In this document: positions 35,791-48,774 of the stretch, in pieces | Numbering within the stretch: the stretch's first letter is position 1 | How the letters are laid out: each line of letters opens with the position of its first letter | Source: Parasponia andersonii | Lineage: Eukaryota; Streptophyta; Magnoliopsida; Rosales; Cannabaceae | Assembly (NCBI GenBank): GCA_002914805.1 | Contig: JXTB01000094.1 | Span: forward strand, 914,268 to 978,267 | DNA length: 64,000 nt | Direction of reading: 5' to 3' | The notes under the pieces: generated by a model | The model's input: only the letters and a program-made list of their open reading frames with translations | Told to the model about the DNA's origin: nothing | Database searches by the model: none | Translations under genes and position numbers: made by a program

Positions 35791-37016
35791 ACGTAAGATA
35801 AGGGACTCCACGGGAGAGCTGTGAGCTTCTCCATTGATTCATCATTTCTTTATATATTCTCCAATAGCTTGAGGGATTCAAGCTTCAATCAAGAGAGGGA
35901 CTCTCTATACTCGTTCAAGCTGGAAGGGAGAGCAGCTATTGGGAGGGAGTCTCAGCCACTAGAGTTAGGGGGAGCCTAACGTGTTAAGAGTTGAGTGGGA
36001 TAATTTCCAACCTCAGATCTTTGTCAAGCAAGGTGGATTAGCTTGTGGTAACATCGCAAGTAAAAGGAGAATTTCTATTTTATGTATAAGTACATTTTGT
36101 GTAATTTGAATCTGATTTGATATTGAACCATGTAAAAGTTTCTTGTGTTCCTTTTATCTTTGCTTATTGCTTTTACTCAAAGTTGTTTCTTCTTGATTGA
36201 AATTGAATGCAATAACTCTAGCTGGCAAGTGTCTAAAATTTGGACCTCTTAAATCCTTCGAATGTGGATCATGATAATTATTAGTATAAAAGTACTACTT
36301 CCCCTTCTCATCAATACAGATGTAGCTTTGTCAATCAAAATAAGGTTTATTAGGGAAACAATAAATATAGATGATCTTTAAAAGTTAAAGTTTGGGCCAA
36401 GTTCATCAAGCATTTTTAGAAAAAGTTAAGCATGCTTCTGGCCATATCAAATATAGTTCTATGATTCCAAATACCTCTAGGTGAGAGATTCTAGACTTTC
36501 TTCCACATAATGCTTTTTTTTGTGTCTTTTCCTACAAGTTTCTTATTGGAGAGTGATTCAACAAATAGATTGTATAAGCTATAGCTTCAGACCAAAACTC
36601 ATTCGACATTCTTTTGCTATTGAGTATGCTTCTAATAATATCAAATATAATTTTGTTCTTTCTTCCTATGATTTCATTTTGTTAGGAAGATCTTGGCACT
36701 ATTAGAATATGCCTGATGCCATTGAACTTGAATATTTTGGAAAACTTATTCTAAATTACTTTCCCAATTAGAACCATTAACAAAATTGCTCTTGTTGTCT
36801 GATAAAAGGTAGACCTCTCACCTCCTTCTTCGGTAACAATTCTAGGTCACTAAAATTAAGCCTAAAATCGTAGGTGCCAAAATAAAGCCACGATGAGTTT
36901 TTATAGCAAGCTTTTAGAAACTTTGTCACATCATTTTAAATGCGTAATAAGAATATTCTATTTTCTATCATTGGTGCTTTGGTGAGTAAATTATTTTTGT
37001 TATATCTTAAAGAATA

Positions 37017-39097
37017 CACTACAAGAATTACTGTCTATAGTGACGATATCTATAGTAATGACAATTTGTCACCGCTATAGATTAACCCTATAACGACGAT
37101 AACTAGTTGTCGTTGACTTAGTTGGTCAAACCAAAAATTTTGACAAAAAAATACTATAGCAACGACAACAGTCATCAGTATAGATTAATCTATATCGACG
37201 ACACATGATGCCGTCACTATAGAGAAGCAGGAAAAACCACGGGTAAAATGGGCACTTTTTTTTTCAACGCCTCTTCGGGGGTACATAGTGAAAGTATCTA
37301 AGTTATATGTCGTCACTATAGCATATTTTAATATAATTTACTTCATTTTTGTAATGTAAATAAAAATTATATTAATTTTTAAAATTTTAAAAAAGTAAAA
37401 AACTCTTCGCTATAGAGTTTTGGCTGAAATTTTGGCAGAATAATTTGGCCGCACAAAATTTCAGCCTTAAGTTAAAATGCTATTGTTTAAATTTTATCAA
37501 TGATATTTTGGGTCTATAGCAACTACATTTTTGTCATTATAGATTCTATCGTATTAAACCCCTTTTCTCTTTCTTCCTCTTCTTTCTTTTTTTCCTCTCC
37601 TCTCTTTTCCTCTCATATTCTCTAATTCTCTCTCACTCTCATTACCTTTCATTCTCTCTCACTCCCTCTTATTCCCTCACATTCCCACTCACTCACTCTC
37701 TCACCTCCATATTTCCCCCTTTCATTACCACTCAATCTATCCGCCCTTCCTTCTGCCCATCTCTCTGCCACCGCCAGAGCCGCCACCTTTCTTCCCCTTC
37801 TAAGGTAATATATATAATATACATATATAATATAAATAAATATAGTTATTTTATAAATATAAATTAGATAATATAATTAATTTGTTTGTTTATTTTTACA
37901 TGTATAATTTGAAATAGAAGATTGGATCAAAAAAGGGTATTGGATTAACTTTTTTTTAGGTTAGTAATTTTGTTATTATTGTTTTATTTGTTTTATTGAA
38001 TATGTGCGATAGAAAAATAATATAGGGGCATGATTTATGCCTTTTTAGTATATATTTGTATTAGATTAAATAAAATGTGATATGTAATATTGATTCGGAT
38101 ATGAATATGTAATAATAGTCTAAAGCAGTTCTCACGGCACATCGTGATGCAGAGATGCGGTACTATACTAAACAAATGCACTACATACAAAGTGTATTGT
38201 TCAGATTAGTTCAGGGATTCCAGATGAACATTCAACTGCCTAGTGCTTTGAGTATTCATCCTATGCCCCCGCCGTCTACATTGCCTCTGAGGTTCCAACC
38301 CCAAGGTCTTCCTCCAGCTCTTAGCCTGAAGAAAGTGAAGACAAGGACGAGACTAACTTGGGAAGCTAGGATAATTATTTATTTATTTTTTGTTGATATT
38401 TCTATAAGTTGGATACTTTTATTAGATATTTATTTTATGTATTTTTTTTCAATATTTATTTATATTAAATATATTTTTTAATTGTATTTTTATTATGCTC
38501 AAATTTAAATTTAATTTTATTAATTTAATAATAGATTTTAAATCTAATATAATCATATAATTTTAATTTTATTAATTTAATCATATATATTTTACTAATT
38601 TAATAATTTAATTATAAATCTAATTTTAATAATTTATTTTTTTAAACAATTAATTTAGAAAATATTTAAATATCTATAGTGACCACTAGTATTTGTTGCT
38701 ATAGGAGCTAATTAAATTATTTTTTTAAAAAATTATATACCTAATTGTCGATGCTATATATGTTATTTAATTTTTTTTTTAAATTTTTACCTATAGCAAC
38801 CAAAATTGTCATCATTGTAAATTTGAAAAATTTTATTTTTTATTACCTATAGTGACGACATGTGTCATCGCTATAGTGTTGATGATGACAGGATCCGTCC
38901 TTTTATTTCAATTCTTCGACGACGCTGTATCAACGACAATTATCATCGTACAGTACTCTAATACCGACGACAAAACTTGTTGTTGCTATAAGTCCTCTAT
39001 AGCAACGGACCTATAGCGATGACGAATTACAAATCGACGACTTTTAACACTTTAGCGATGACAAATGTCATCATTATAGCCCATGTTTCTTATAATG
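37017..39097. mobile_element. Non-autonomous CACTA element inside the copia fragment
   Basis: Left end CACTACAAGAATTACTGTC, right end ATGTTTCTTATAATG (complement CATTATAAGAAACAT), so the right end has drifted. Both subterminal regions carry many copies of CTATAGTGACGA / TCGTCACTATAG-like motifs (37035-37320 and 38680-39080), the usual subterminal repeats. A pyrimidine-rich stretch (37560-37800) and a short open part near 38140-38360 (MPPPSTLPLRFQPQGLPP) look like leftovers of an En/Spm accessory ORF. Copia sequence joins up on either side. The 3-bp flanks ATA/AAA do not match well. Confidence 0.8.
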
Positions 39098-40402
39098 AAA
39101 AGACTTTTATGTGAAAATCATAACCTTTCTCTAAGAGTTGACCAAGACTTAAAATAATTTTTTTTATATTGGGTATGTAATAAACATTTGATATAAATTG
39201 GTGTCTTCTATTTTTAATATATATGAGAATTTTATTTTAACCCTTTATGAGTGCATTGGATTCATCTCCAAATGAGATATTTCCAGTCATCCACTTGTCA
39301 AGCTCTATAAACGTACTTCTTCTTCTACACATGTGATTGATTGCGCCACTATCCAGAAACCTTGTATTCTCTTAGTTTAAATTATTCTCTCTGCATGCTA
39401 CCAATAAAATATCTTCGACTTTTTTCTTTGTCATAGTTGGCTCTCTTGCACATTCTTGGGAGTTCTGTATTAGGAAGCATAGTGACTGAGTTTCTTGTAA
39501 TTGTAACACTCAATTCGAGATACGTCATGTCTCGTCCTCGTGTCACCTCTTCTACACCCACTTCTCACTTGTGATTTTAAATTTTTCTCTTCATAGTTGA
39601 AGTTGTTAAAGCTGCCTCTCCATTCTCTTCCTCGTTCACGACCACTTCTGCAACCACATCCTCTTCTGCATTCACGTCTTTCATTATCAAATCTTTTTTC
39701 TTTCTCCTTTGTAAGTTGAGTTACAATAGCTACTTTGGGATCCCTTTCTTCTTCTTGTATTTTTCTTCATAGGCTTGCGAAAAAAAAACACTAAGTTGAT
39801 CAATGGTCATAGCTTCTAAATTTTTAGTTTCTTCTATAATCACAATAATGTGTTCAAATTTTGGATCAAATGATCAAGTGTTTTCTTTATTATCACCAAT
39901 TCAATAAAACTTCCATAATTTCTTTTCAATTGATTAGCTACAGCCAATACTCTAAATTATAATCTTCGGTTGATTCGGATTCTTTTATATGTAAAGCTTC
40001 AAATTCACCTCTAAGAGTTGAAGATGAACATTTTTTAGTGGCTCTGCTCCCTTGTAAGACATCTGAAAGTTGTTCCACACTTATTTGGTAGTGGTTGCAC
40101 TTGAAATCTTCTCAAATCTATCATCATCCAAAACTTGATAGATGAGATAAAGAGCTTAGAGCTTCTTGTTTCTCTTGTATTACTCAAAACATCTCTTTGA
40201 CCTTAGGATAAAGTAGTCTCATTTTTTGGCTCCCTGTAGCCTTTTTCTACAATATTCCATAGATCTTGTATTCCTAATAGAGCCTTGATACTTTAATTAT
40301 CATAATTGCTCTTATTGAGAAGAGGAACTTAGAAAGCAAACATTCCACCACTTGTCATTTTTTTTTTCTTCCTCAAAAAGATCTTCGGCTTTGATACTAC
40401 TT

Positions 40403-40743
40403 TGTTGAAAGAGAGAAATTTTAGGTAAAAGTATAATTTTTTGGTGGAAGAGGACTTTTATTTCTTTACTATTGATTACTCTCTAATTTTTGGCTTGTAC
40501 AAAATGGATACAAAATTGGGGGGAGTTCTCCTATTTATAAGACTTCATAGAAAGTTCTAGTGACATTATTAACTGAACTCCCAACTACTTCTAATTACTT
40601 CTTAACTACCACTTACTAGCCACCCAATTAATTGCATATTTTTTATATAAAAATTCGTTAGAAACATAAAATTTTATAGACCATGGGCTATTAAAACAAA
40701 ACTAAGTTCAACTAAACTAACAAAGCAAGTTTAATTTCCAACA
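40403..40743 (-). repeat. LTR of the copia fragment
   Basis: On the minus strand it begins TGTTGGAAATTAAAC and ends TTCTCTCTTTCAACA, a perfect TGTTG/CAACA pair, with a degraded Met-tRNA-type primer site next to it on the gag side. Confidence 0.75.
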
Positions 40744-43149
40744 CTATTTCGCAAAGATATTTGGAGGACAATTGTTCACGAATCTGAAAAAAAAAATGAT
40801 AGTTTCTGCCTTTTTGTTAATTTATATATGTGTGAACGTGTTTTCTTCCCTCTCTTTTTTTTTTTTTTTCAATTTCTTTATTGCAGAAACTTTCTACATC
40901 AAAAAATATGAATTTTATAAACAAATTTAAATCTGAAAGTAATTAAAATGTCTAGTTATTAATTTGATGGTCAAAAGTGTGCCAAAATTTTAAACTGGTA
41001 TATTTTTATAATTTCTCTTTTTCTCTTGAATTTCACCTGATACTTCTTGTTCATACCTGCAGGTATTATTCATGATTAAAATAAGGTAGTGTAAAATCAA
41101 TCCTCACAAACATAAATTTGACAACTCTCAACATGTTAAAGCTCTACTTAAATATATATTTTTTTAGTTATTTAGGTCTTTTATTAAATTATAATTGTAC
41201 TAAATTTGAGTTAAAATTGGAGATTTCAATGAAGTTTATTTTAATTTAGATTTTTCTTCGATATATTTAAACTTTTAAAAGACTTGGACAAGCATAGCAT
41301 TGTTTAATCAATTTAAGATGACGATTTTAAATGGGTACCCCGATATACCAATAGAGAAATCGATCCCTAATTGAGATTTCTTGAAATTTTCCTACACCAA
41401 ATTAAATGATAAATGATACGGAGAAAGTATAATAAAATAATAATGGAAACGGAGATAGTAAATACAAATCTGGTCTGCTGTACCCTATTGACATCCCTAG
41501 TCTAGTTGAACCATTGTCTATATATATAAACATGATTAAGTATAAATCAAGAAGATTAGAAAGATGATTTTAATTGGAATTAATTGAGGTAAATTGGAGC
41601 AGGAGCCGATTTTTAAAGCAAATAATAGAAATCCAGGAGTCTCCTACCGATATATAAAGGAGCCGAGGCATTTCAAACCAGAACACCGATTTCATAGTTC
41701 AATTCTTATTTTCATCTCTCATGCTTTCTCTCTAGAAATTTTGAGAATGATTAGTAAGTTAGGCTAAATATTAGACTGAAGTTAGAGAGGATTTTCTTTG
41801 TAGATTTTTTTTTTCTGTTTTCTTTCTTTTGATTCTTTTAGAGAGTTCTAAGAGTCTTATAATTTTGTACTTGAGAGAAATACTTTGTTCATCACCAGTT
41901 GTTATAATCTAAATATTATTTTCTTTAGTTTCCTATAAGATTACACACTTTCTTTTTATGTGCAACTTATTAGAATATAATTGTTAATGGTAGATCTATT
42001 TATAGGTTGATATTTTATTGTAGTACTGTCTCTATATATATCGTTAATCTTAGATAATTTATAAAAATAGATCTTGAATGTTCTTCAATAAAAAAAATTT
42101 CTTAAAATAATTGTATTAGTTTTTATCTTCTATGTAAGATCAACACCTTCATTTATACTATGATAGCCATAAGTATATTTTAAGCGTGAATATAATAACA
42201 AAAAAATATTTTTTAAGAAAAAAGAAGAACTATGTACTTCCGAAAAAAAAAACTCTTATTTTCCGTCATAATAAAATTTGTGACTGAAACTGAAAAATAT
42301 GTGACTAAAAGAATCTTATCATTATTATATAGTGATTAAAAAGTCATCTAAAAATTTTAATCACAAAAAATTACATTTTTTTGTGACTAAACGTACTTTC
42401 AGTCAAAACTAACAATTTCATTACTATGGATAAAATGTTGGGACTATAAGATATCAGTGACAACTTATGAGTAAATATTACTTTTTAGTCACAATAAAAT
42501 TTTTTTATAGTGAGAAAATGTTAATTTTAGACGCAAAAAATAAAATAAAATAATTCATGACTATACAAATGTCAGTAAATAGTGACTTTTTTTTTAGTAA
42601 GGCACACACCTTGGCTTGCAAAAGCAATCAATTATCGGATAATTTAAGCAACAAGCATTCATCTAATTGAAAATGTAATTAAAAATGTGCATATGATTGA
42701 TTCATCGTCTTTATGAGTCTCACACGTATTTATCAAGCATAAAAAAAGAAAGAGCAATAAATATTAACATGATCTGGACAAAAAATTCCCAAACTCGAAA
42801 AAGCAAAAATAATGGAATACAAAGTCATCTATGAAATTAAAAAAGATATCTTCACTGTTTTTTTTAAAAAGAAAGATTATCTTAACTTATAGTCCTACAA
42901 AGAAGTTTGGCTAAGAAATAAACCAAAGTCTCAAAAATTAGAAGAAAAAAAGATGAAGTACGTCGACCAGCCTAAAAGTTACATTAGACGCAGTGGCAAG
43001 TTCACAAAAATTAACAAATTATGCTAAAGTCAAAACGAGGTCATCTAACTCAAACTTAACGAAATACATCCCAAATGGAAAATTAAACCCTATAAGTCAT
43101 CTCCCTCAAAACTCTCCACAAATCATAGAGGTTTTTTAAAACAATCCTA
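40744..43149. other. Gene-free AT-rich stretch
   Basis: No gene recognised. 41580-41700 (CCGATATATAAAGGAGCCGAGG) looks like a promoter or LTR-type TATA region, and the sequence to about 41960 has a U5-like look, but I see no element around it. 42240-42600 has a repeated GTGACTAAAA / TTTTAGTCAC motif and TATAGTGA near its end, probably a decayed CACTA- or Mutator-type MITE. Confidence 0.4.
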
Positions 43150-43890
43150 AATTTCAAAATATGTTGAAATATCTCAAAATTATTTTAGATATTTAGAAAA
43201 ATACAAATTTTTTAATTGATGAGGTACTTTAAGTAACTTTTTAAGTTACTTAAAATAACTATACTAGTTGTTTCAAGTAACTCGATTGGTTACCTTAAGT
43301 AATCTGAATTATTGCCTCGAGTATCTTTGAAGAATACCAATTTCAAAGAAAAATTAGTATTTTTCTAAATATTTTTGCTTACTTTTAGTTCGATTTTTAT
43401 GACAATCTTATTAAATACAATATCTTTGATTATTTTTTTCCTTTTTAAAAAAGTCTACGTTTTTCTTAAATATTTAAATTGAACTATAAAATTAATAGCC
43501 GTAGTTATTATTGGGAACAAGACCATAGTTGATCATTTATACACATATATATTAATGAAAGAGAAAACTCCTTTTTTATTATGAAAAAATAAAAAAAAAA
43601 TGAAACATCAAGATTTTGGTCAAATGACTTAAGTTTTATCAAAAGTTAACGTTTCGAAAAGTTTTTTTTCAAAACTTATTAATCATATACTGTATATGAG
43701 AGATTTTCTCATACTCCCTTAGCCATTGTGAATTGATTTCAATTAGTATTTTTCTAAATATTTTTAAAAAATAGTATTTTTGAATTAAGTTTAACAATAG
43801 TATTTTCAAAATAAATCTGAATTTTCAAAAATTTGGTCCATTTGACTTTATTTCAATTTTTTAACTTTGGGCCTGGGTTTTGTAAGAGGC
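43150..43890. repeat. Unclassified repeat with AAGTAAC core, carrying a 377-bp insert
   Basis: ATATTTAGAAAAATACAAAT, then AATTGATGAGGTACTTTAAG and several GTTACTT/AAGTAAC motifs, then more TAGTATTTTTCTAAATATTT blocks and TTTGGGCCTGGGTTTTGTAA near 43868. The same order, reversed, occurs at 62820-63240. The insert at 43369-43745 interrupts it. Confidence 0.65.
43369..43745 (+). repeat. 377-bp inserted copy of 32739-33115
   Basis: Near-identical copy of the hAT-interior segment. The host repeat's sequence ATTAGTATTTTTCTAAATAT plus TTT lies on both sides (from about 43353 and from about 43742), as if a staggered break had been filled. Read as a templated insertion during break repair (inference). 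Confidence 0.88.
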
Positions 43891-44097
43891 CCAAAAGTTT
43901 TCAACAAGGTCGACAATTTATCTTAGAAAACATTTTAAATTCCATGTAAAGTAATTTACATAAAAATTTTCTAAATTTCAAAATATGTCTCAAATTCCGT
44001 ATATGTTCATCAACTAAAATTTTCTTTTAAAAAGAAAAAAGTCCAATGTATGCGAAATTTACTTAGGAATTTTTCGAACTTCAAAATATATCTTAAA

Positions 44098-44747
44098 AGG
44101 ATAAATGACCATATTGCATCATAAATTATGAGGGGAGTCTCACTTTGATCCTTAAATTTTAAATTTTGTTGTTTTGATTCTTAAACTATTACAAAAATTC
44201 CATTTTGGTCAATTTTGTGTTATATATTTCATTTTATTCTTAGCATAAATAACTCTATTAATCCTTAAAATAAAGAAAAAGTCTTACTTTGGTCCTTAAA
44301 CTTTAAATTGCACCATATTATTCCTTAAATTATTAAAAATGTTTTATTTTAGACTTTCTACTATACATTTTGTTTGATTATTTACATAATGAGTACATGA
44401 GTTGCATTTCATATCCTGTATTGGTAATTTTAACAAACTATCACATTTTCGATGATATTTTGGACAATTTTACATTGCATTCTAGTCCAATATATAACTA
44501 ATTTTTATTTAACTAATCATTTTTAAAATATTTCAATTCAGGTGTTAATTTCTTTATAGTACTGGACTATATTTTTAAATATGAAATAAGTACAATAGAA
44601 TAGTAAAGGTGTCTCACATACTCATTCTGTTAAAACTATAATATAATATATAACAAAAATAACCCAAATGAAACTTGTTCAATAGTTTATGGACCGAAAT
44701 GAGATTGTTTTCATAGTTTTATAAGAATCAACAAAGTCATTTATCCT
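44098..44747. mobile_element. MULE-type MITE with long inverted ends
   Basis: Left end AGGATAAATGACCATATTGC and right end CAAAGTCATTTATCCT pair over more than 100 bp, including CTCACTTTGATCC / GGACCGAAATGAGA. The 9-bp flanks ATATCTTAA and AATTCTTAA match at seven positions, close to a Mutator-type duplication. No coding. Confidence 0.7.
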
Positions 44748-45106
44748 AATTCTTAATAGACATATGGGAAAATCATCTTTTTTTTGTTGTACTTAATGCA
44801 TATCCAAAAGCATAGTCAAATACTACAAGAAATCAGAGCATAAATTGAAGTAGTTTGAAAATAATTAGTTGAAAAAAAAAATTAACTACATTGTAGAACT
44901 GTCCAAAATGTGATTTTATTGAAATCAATACAGAATGGCAAATGCATCTCATATACTACATTTTATTAAGAATCAAATAAAAGTTATAGCAAAAAGACTA
45001 AAATGAAATGTTTTTAAGAGTTTAAGACTAATATAATGAAATTTAAAGTTTAGGGACTAAAGTGAGAGTTTTGCTTTTGTTTAGGGACCAATAGAGTCAT
45101 TTTAGA
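44247..45106. mobile_element. Second MULE-type long-TIR element, overlapping the first
   Basis: ACTCTATTAATCCTTAAAAT...GTCTTACTTTGGTCCTTAAA at the left matches, inverted, AGTTTAGGGACTAAAGTGAG...GGGACCAATAGAGT at the right over about 150 bp. Its left arm lies inside the 44098-44747 element and its right arm outside, so the two are interlocked. Confidence 0.6.
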
Positions 45107-48100
45107 AAATTAAAAAAAAAAAATCTTTCAAGGCCTAATCTCTCAAAGAGATATGTAGGACTAGTTTGGTATTATTGTGTTATAATGCATCTATGCTATA
45201 GCCCTACTATAACTTTGTGGTCATGAGCAAGAAACAGTTGTGAGAAAAAAAAATCTAGGTATTTGATAAATTTAATTTACAAAACTACTATGTTGTTTTA
45301 ATGCAATATCTAAATGTTTGATAAATTATAAATTGAGTGTGCTATTAAATAATTTGTTTTATGAAAGCAGAATCATCTTCGAAAAGTAATATTTATCGAT
45401 TCTTTTCAAATTCTGATTTTAGCTTTCAAAATATTCTGACCAAAAGTAAAAATTAATTACTAAACGCCTTTGTGTCTCTCTCTCTTTTTTTTTTCTTTTC
45501 TTTAATTGCTTTTAAAACCTAAAAGCAACATCTTGAAACACTCCCAAATGGGATTGTAGAAAACTCAACCAAACTTACAAGGACCAGAATTTTCAATTAA
45601 CACAAATATCAACCTAAATAACACGATTAATGTTGGCATAATTGGAATAAAACTGTTCCTTTAAAATTAATATGTTATTCTTATAATCATGAATCGTCAA
45701 AGTCAAATTTAAAAATTCCTATAATTTTAAGTTTGACATACATAGATAAATTTTGTTATGTCCAAATTCCCAAATATAATTTCTTTTTACTCAAGATATT
45801 CAAACATGCTAAAATGTATCCTATCCACCTACATATAGAAAATCATAGATCTAATTACACAAATACAGTAATAAAGAGTGGTATAATTTGTATACAGATT
45901 TTAACAACTCACAATGATAGAACACTAAAAAGTAACCAAGAACAACGGTAACGGATAGAAATTGTGACCTGCCATCATAGAACTGCTAGATTATATACAA
46001 TGCACGATTTACACACACAGAAGAATGGCGTGATCAAAAAGTCTGCTCAAATACCCAGCTGGAAATAGGGGAAAAAAAAAAAAGGAAAAAAAAAAAGTAA
46101 AAAATTTGCGCCTCCGTTTTAGGTTCTGTACCTTCCCGCCTTTTCTTTTTTGAGCAAAAAGCGAGTGTCACTATTCTAATTCATGATAACAATACAACGT
46201 GAAGCTACTATCTTGCATAATGCATAAGTATTCAACATGTTTAGGATTATATTTGATAGTGGACGTATCGGAATTGTTCACAAAATTCAAATAAAATAAT
46301 ATCCTAAAAATCCAATTTAGAAACCAATCCTTTTTTCATACCATCCGTAAGGACCACGAAAGAATCGGAATCAAGGCATACAATGAAAAGTACATTGAGG
46401 CACCGACCCAATAATTTGCCTTCTTTAATTTGGGGCATGATTTTCTCTTGACATTTTCCAAGAGCCAAAAGAAAAGAAAAAGGATACTAAAGAGTAACCA
46501 TTGTCAGCAACAGAGACGAATGACCAGAGATTAATTTTCACTGGTGTTGATAGGACAACAAGGAAGAGCCCAGTGGTAGACAAGAGAAAGTTCTTCTTTT
46601 CTCCTTTTTTTCTGTCTTTCCTTTTTCTTACCCCCAAGTTGCTGGCTAGCTGGCTAGCACTCATTATGGTCCCAATCTTGCAAAAAAGAGTGTAGTTCTC
46701 AGTGATACTTGGGGAAATTTCTGGACTCTTGCAAGCTGTAGCTCTTTTTGTTTGAATAGAGATAAAAAATGACCAAAAATTACAGCCAAATTTTGCGGTT
46801 AAGATTTGTAACACACAGGAATTTACATCCAATATAACAATCAAGACTCTTTCCGGAAAAAAAGAACGTGGGAAAATTAAGTTTGTTAGTTTTGCTAAAA
46901 ATGAGGAACACAATAAATTAAGTTAAAACTCAGTCATGGAATTATTAAAAAAAAAAAAAAAATACTCAGCCATGAAAATGAGATAACTCATCCAAATTCC
47001 TCAGAACACAATTAAAATTCATAGGGACTTAAAGTATAGAGAATAGAGTTTTATCTCATTACATTTGTCTTGATCTTCTGGCTGCCAATTCACCAAACTA
47101 GTCCTACACATTGAATCCAGAAAGCAAGAGATCAGTGATGAACTCTCCTCCACTCTCCATCTCTCTCTTTCACCAGCACACATGCCACAATGTTTCGTCT
47201 GAAAAATGGAAGGAATTAAGAAAGGATATGAGACAAATTAAGAAAATAGAAGTAGTAGAAAGGAAAAATACTGGTGTTGTTGGTAGATAAGAAAGAAAGA
47301 AACTGAGTATTTAGTAAAATTACAATTTAGTTATTTTAATATATACAAATTTATATCTAAGAAAAATTAGTAATTATATTTCAATTCCAAGTTTTACAAT
47401 TTTTCTTTCCACTTTTCTCTCTAATTTGGAGATTAAAATTTGGTAGGCTCAACCTTTAAATTTTTCTCTCTTTTCCTTTCCATCCTTTTTTTTCTTTTGC
47501 CAAAAAGATAATTCTAACTCTTTATTTATTTTTCTTACCACCAAACATAGCCAAAAGAAAAAGGAATGAAAGAAAAAAAGGTATAAAAGATAGAAAATAA
47601 GAGTATAAAAAGGAAAATATTTTCTCTATATCCTTTGGTATATATTAGATGTGCTCATTAGTAATTGGAATCTAACCTACCTATTTTAGTCATGTTCTAT
47701 CCAATCCAATTATACGTTGGTTTTGAGAAATTACAAACAAAAGCTGATCCAATCCAATGTAATTAGTATTTGGATTGAATCGATTTTTGTAATGAAAATC
47801 CTTTTGGAACTTTTACCCCATATATATTTCAAATAAAAAAAAAATTAAAACTAATATTTACATAATGGAACTCTTGGATTCCAAAGTATTGACTTTTTCC
47901 AACATATTTATGAGGACAGGTGGTAAATTATGATGGAATGAGATGAGTATACTACTTAGTTTAGTTAGGATTTTTATTTAATCAAGTGGGTAAGATCATT
48001 ATATATTAAGAGATACATAAGCCAAAAATAGAAATATATTTAGTTTTTTAATTTATTTAATATAGATTAGATTTATTTGATTCTAATTGAAATTTTTATA

Positions 48101-48647
48101 ATAAAATTTGCTAATCGAACCAATCTAATCAAAATCTAGAATTTAACATTCAATCCAATCCAATCCAATTGCAAGTACTTGAATTTTGAGCCTTATTATG
48201 CATGAATGAAAACAAAATGCTAAAATCATAAAATTAAAACTCACCCATTTTAAATAGGGTTATCTATAAAAAAAATTATTCTGAAATATAACCTTTCTTC
48301 AAATTTAATCATATTTCTTGGCTTGTATAAAATTATACTTCTATATTTCAGATATCTACAAATTTGTACATTCTGCATATAAACTTACCAACAAATTTCT
48401 CACTCAAATAGGATTATCTAAATTGAGGACATCTTATTTTTGCTGACGAATACAAAAAATTTATTGAAAATAACTTAAAACAGTTAGCAAAATTTACTCA
48501 AATTGTACACGTATGGTATAAATTTTGCAGAGATTTAAAACGTAAATGTATAATTTTGCACAAACTAAAATATATAATGCATGTTTAGGATGACTTTTAC
48601 TTTGAAAAGTAAAAGTATTAAAAGATCATTCTAAAGAAGTTAGTGGG
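45107..48647. other. Gene-free stretch with MITE fragments
   Basis: No gene recognised. GACTAGTTTGGTATTATTG (45162) and CTTGAAACACTCCCAAATGG (45532) look like the ends of another MITE. 46000-46920 is less AT-rich, with promoter- or leader-like polypyrimidine and a CTGGCTAGCTGGCTAGC run, and a 162-codon minus-strand frame without family features; it could be part of an unknown transcript. 47330-47560 ends ACCACCAAACATAGCC, like the region near 60375. 47680-48180 holds ATCCAATCCAAT repeats of the hAT-MITE kind. Confidence 0.4.
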
Positions 48648-48718
48648 TCCATTGTAATATCCCATATTTTTAAGGGCAAAATGGTCATTTGACCTTAATT
48701 TTAAAAAAAATTAAATTA

Positions 48719-48723
<5 letters not shown>

Positions 48724-48771
<48 letters not shown>
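48724..48771. repeat. (TA)n microsatellite
   Basis: About 24 uninterrupted TA units inside the solo LTR, just before the polypyrimidine block. Confidence 0.95.

Positions 48772-48774
<3 letters not shown>

Larger units (their letters stand above)
36385..40743 (-). mobile_element. Ty1/copia retrotransposon fragment, antisense, split by a CACTA
   Basis: On the minus strand one LTR (40743-40403) is followed by a decayed primer site (about 40390), gag (about 40370-39550), the start of protease and the GAG-pre-integrase region (about 39350-39100). After the CACTA insertion, pre-integrase and early integrase sequence resumes (37016 down to about 36385). The far end, with the rest of integrase, RT, RNase H and second LTR, is missing. 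Strongly decayed fossil, with well over ten breaks, older than the CACTA inside it. Confidence 0.8.

Noticed and set aside
38155-38481. 108-codon frame as a host gene
   Set aside because: It lies inside a non-autonomous CACTA and looks like the tail of an En/Spm accessory ORF running into AT-rich sequence.
46425-46913. 162-codon minus-strand frame as a gene
   Set aside because: No domain, repeat or compositional sign of coding, and it overlaps polypyrimidine sequence. Left as unexplained, less AT-rich sequence.
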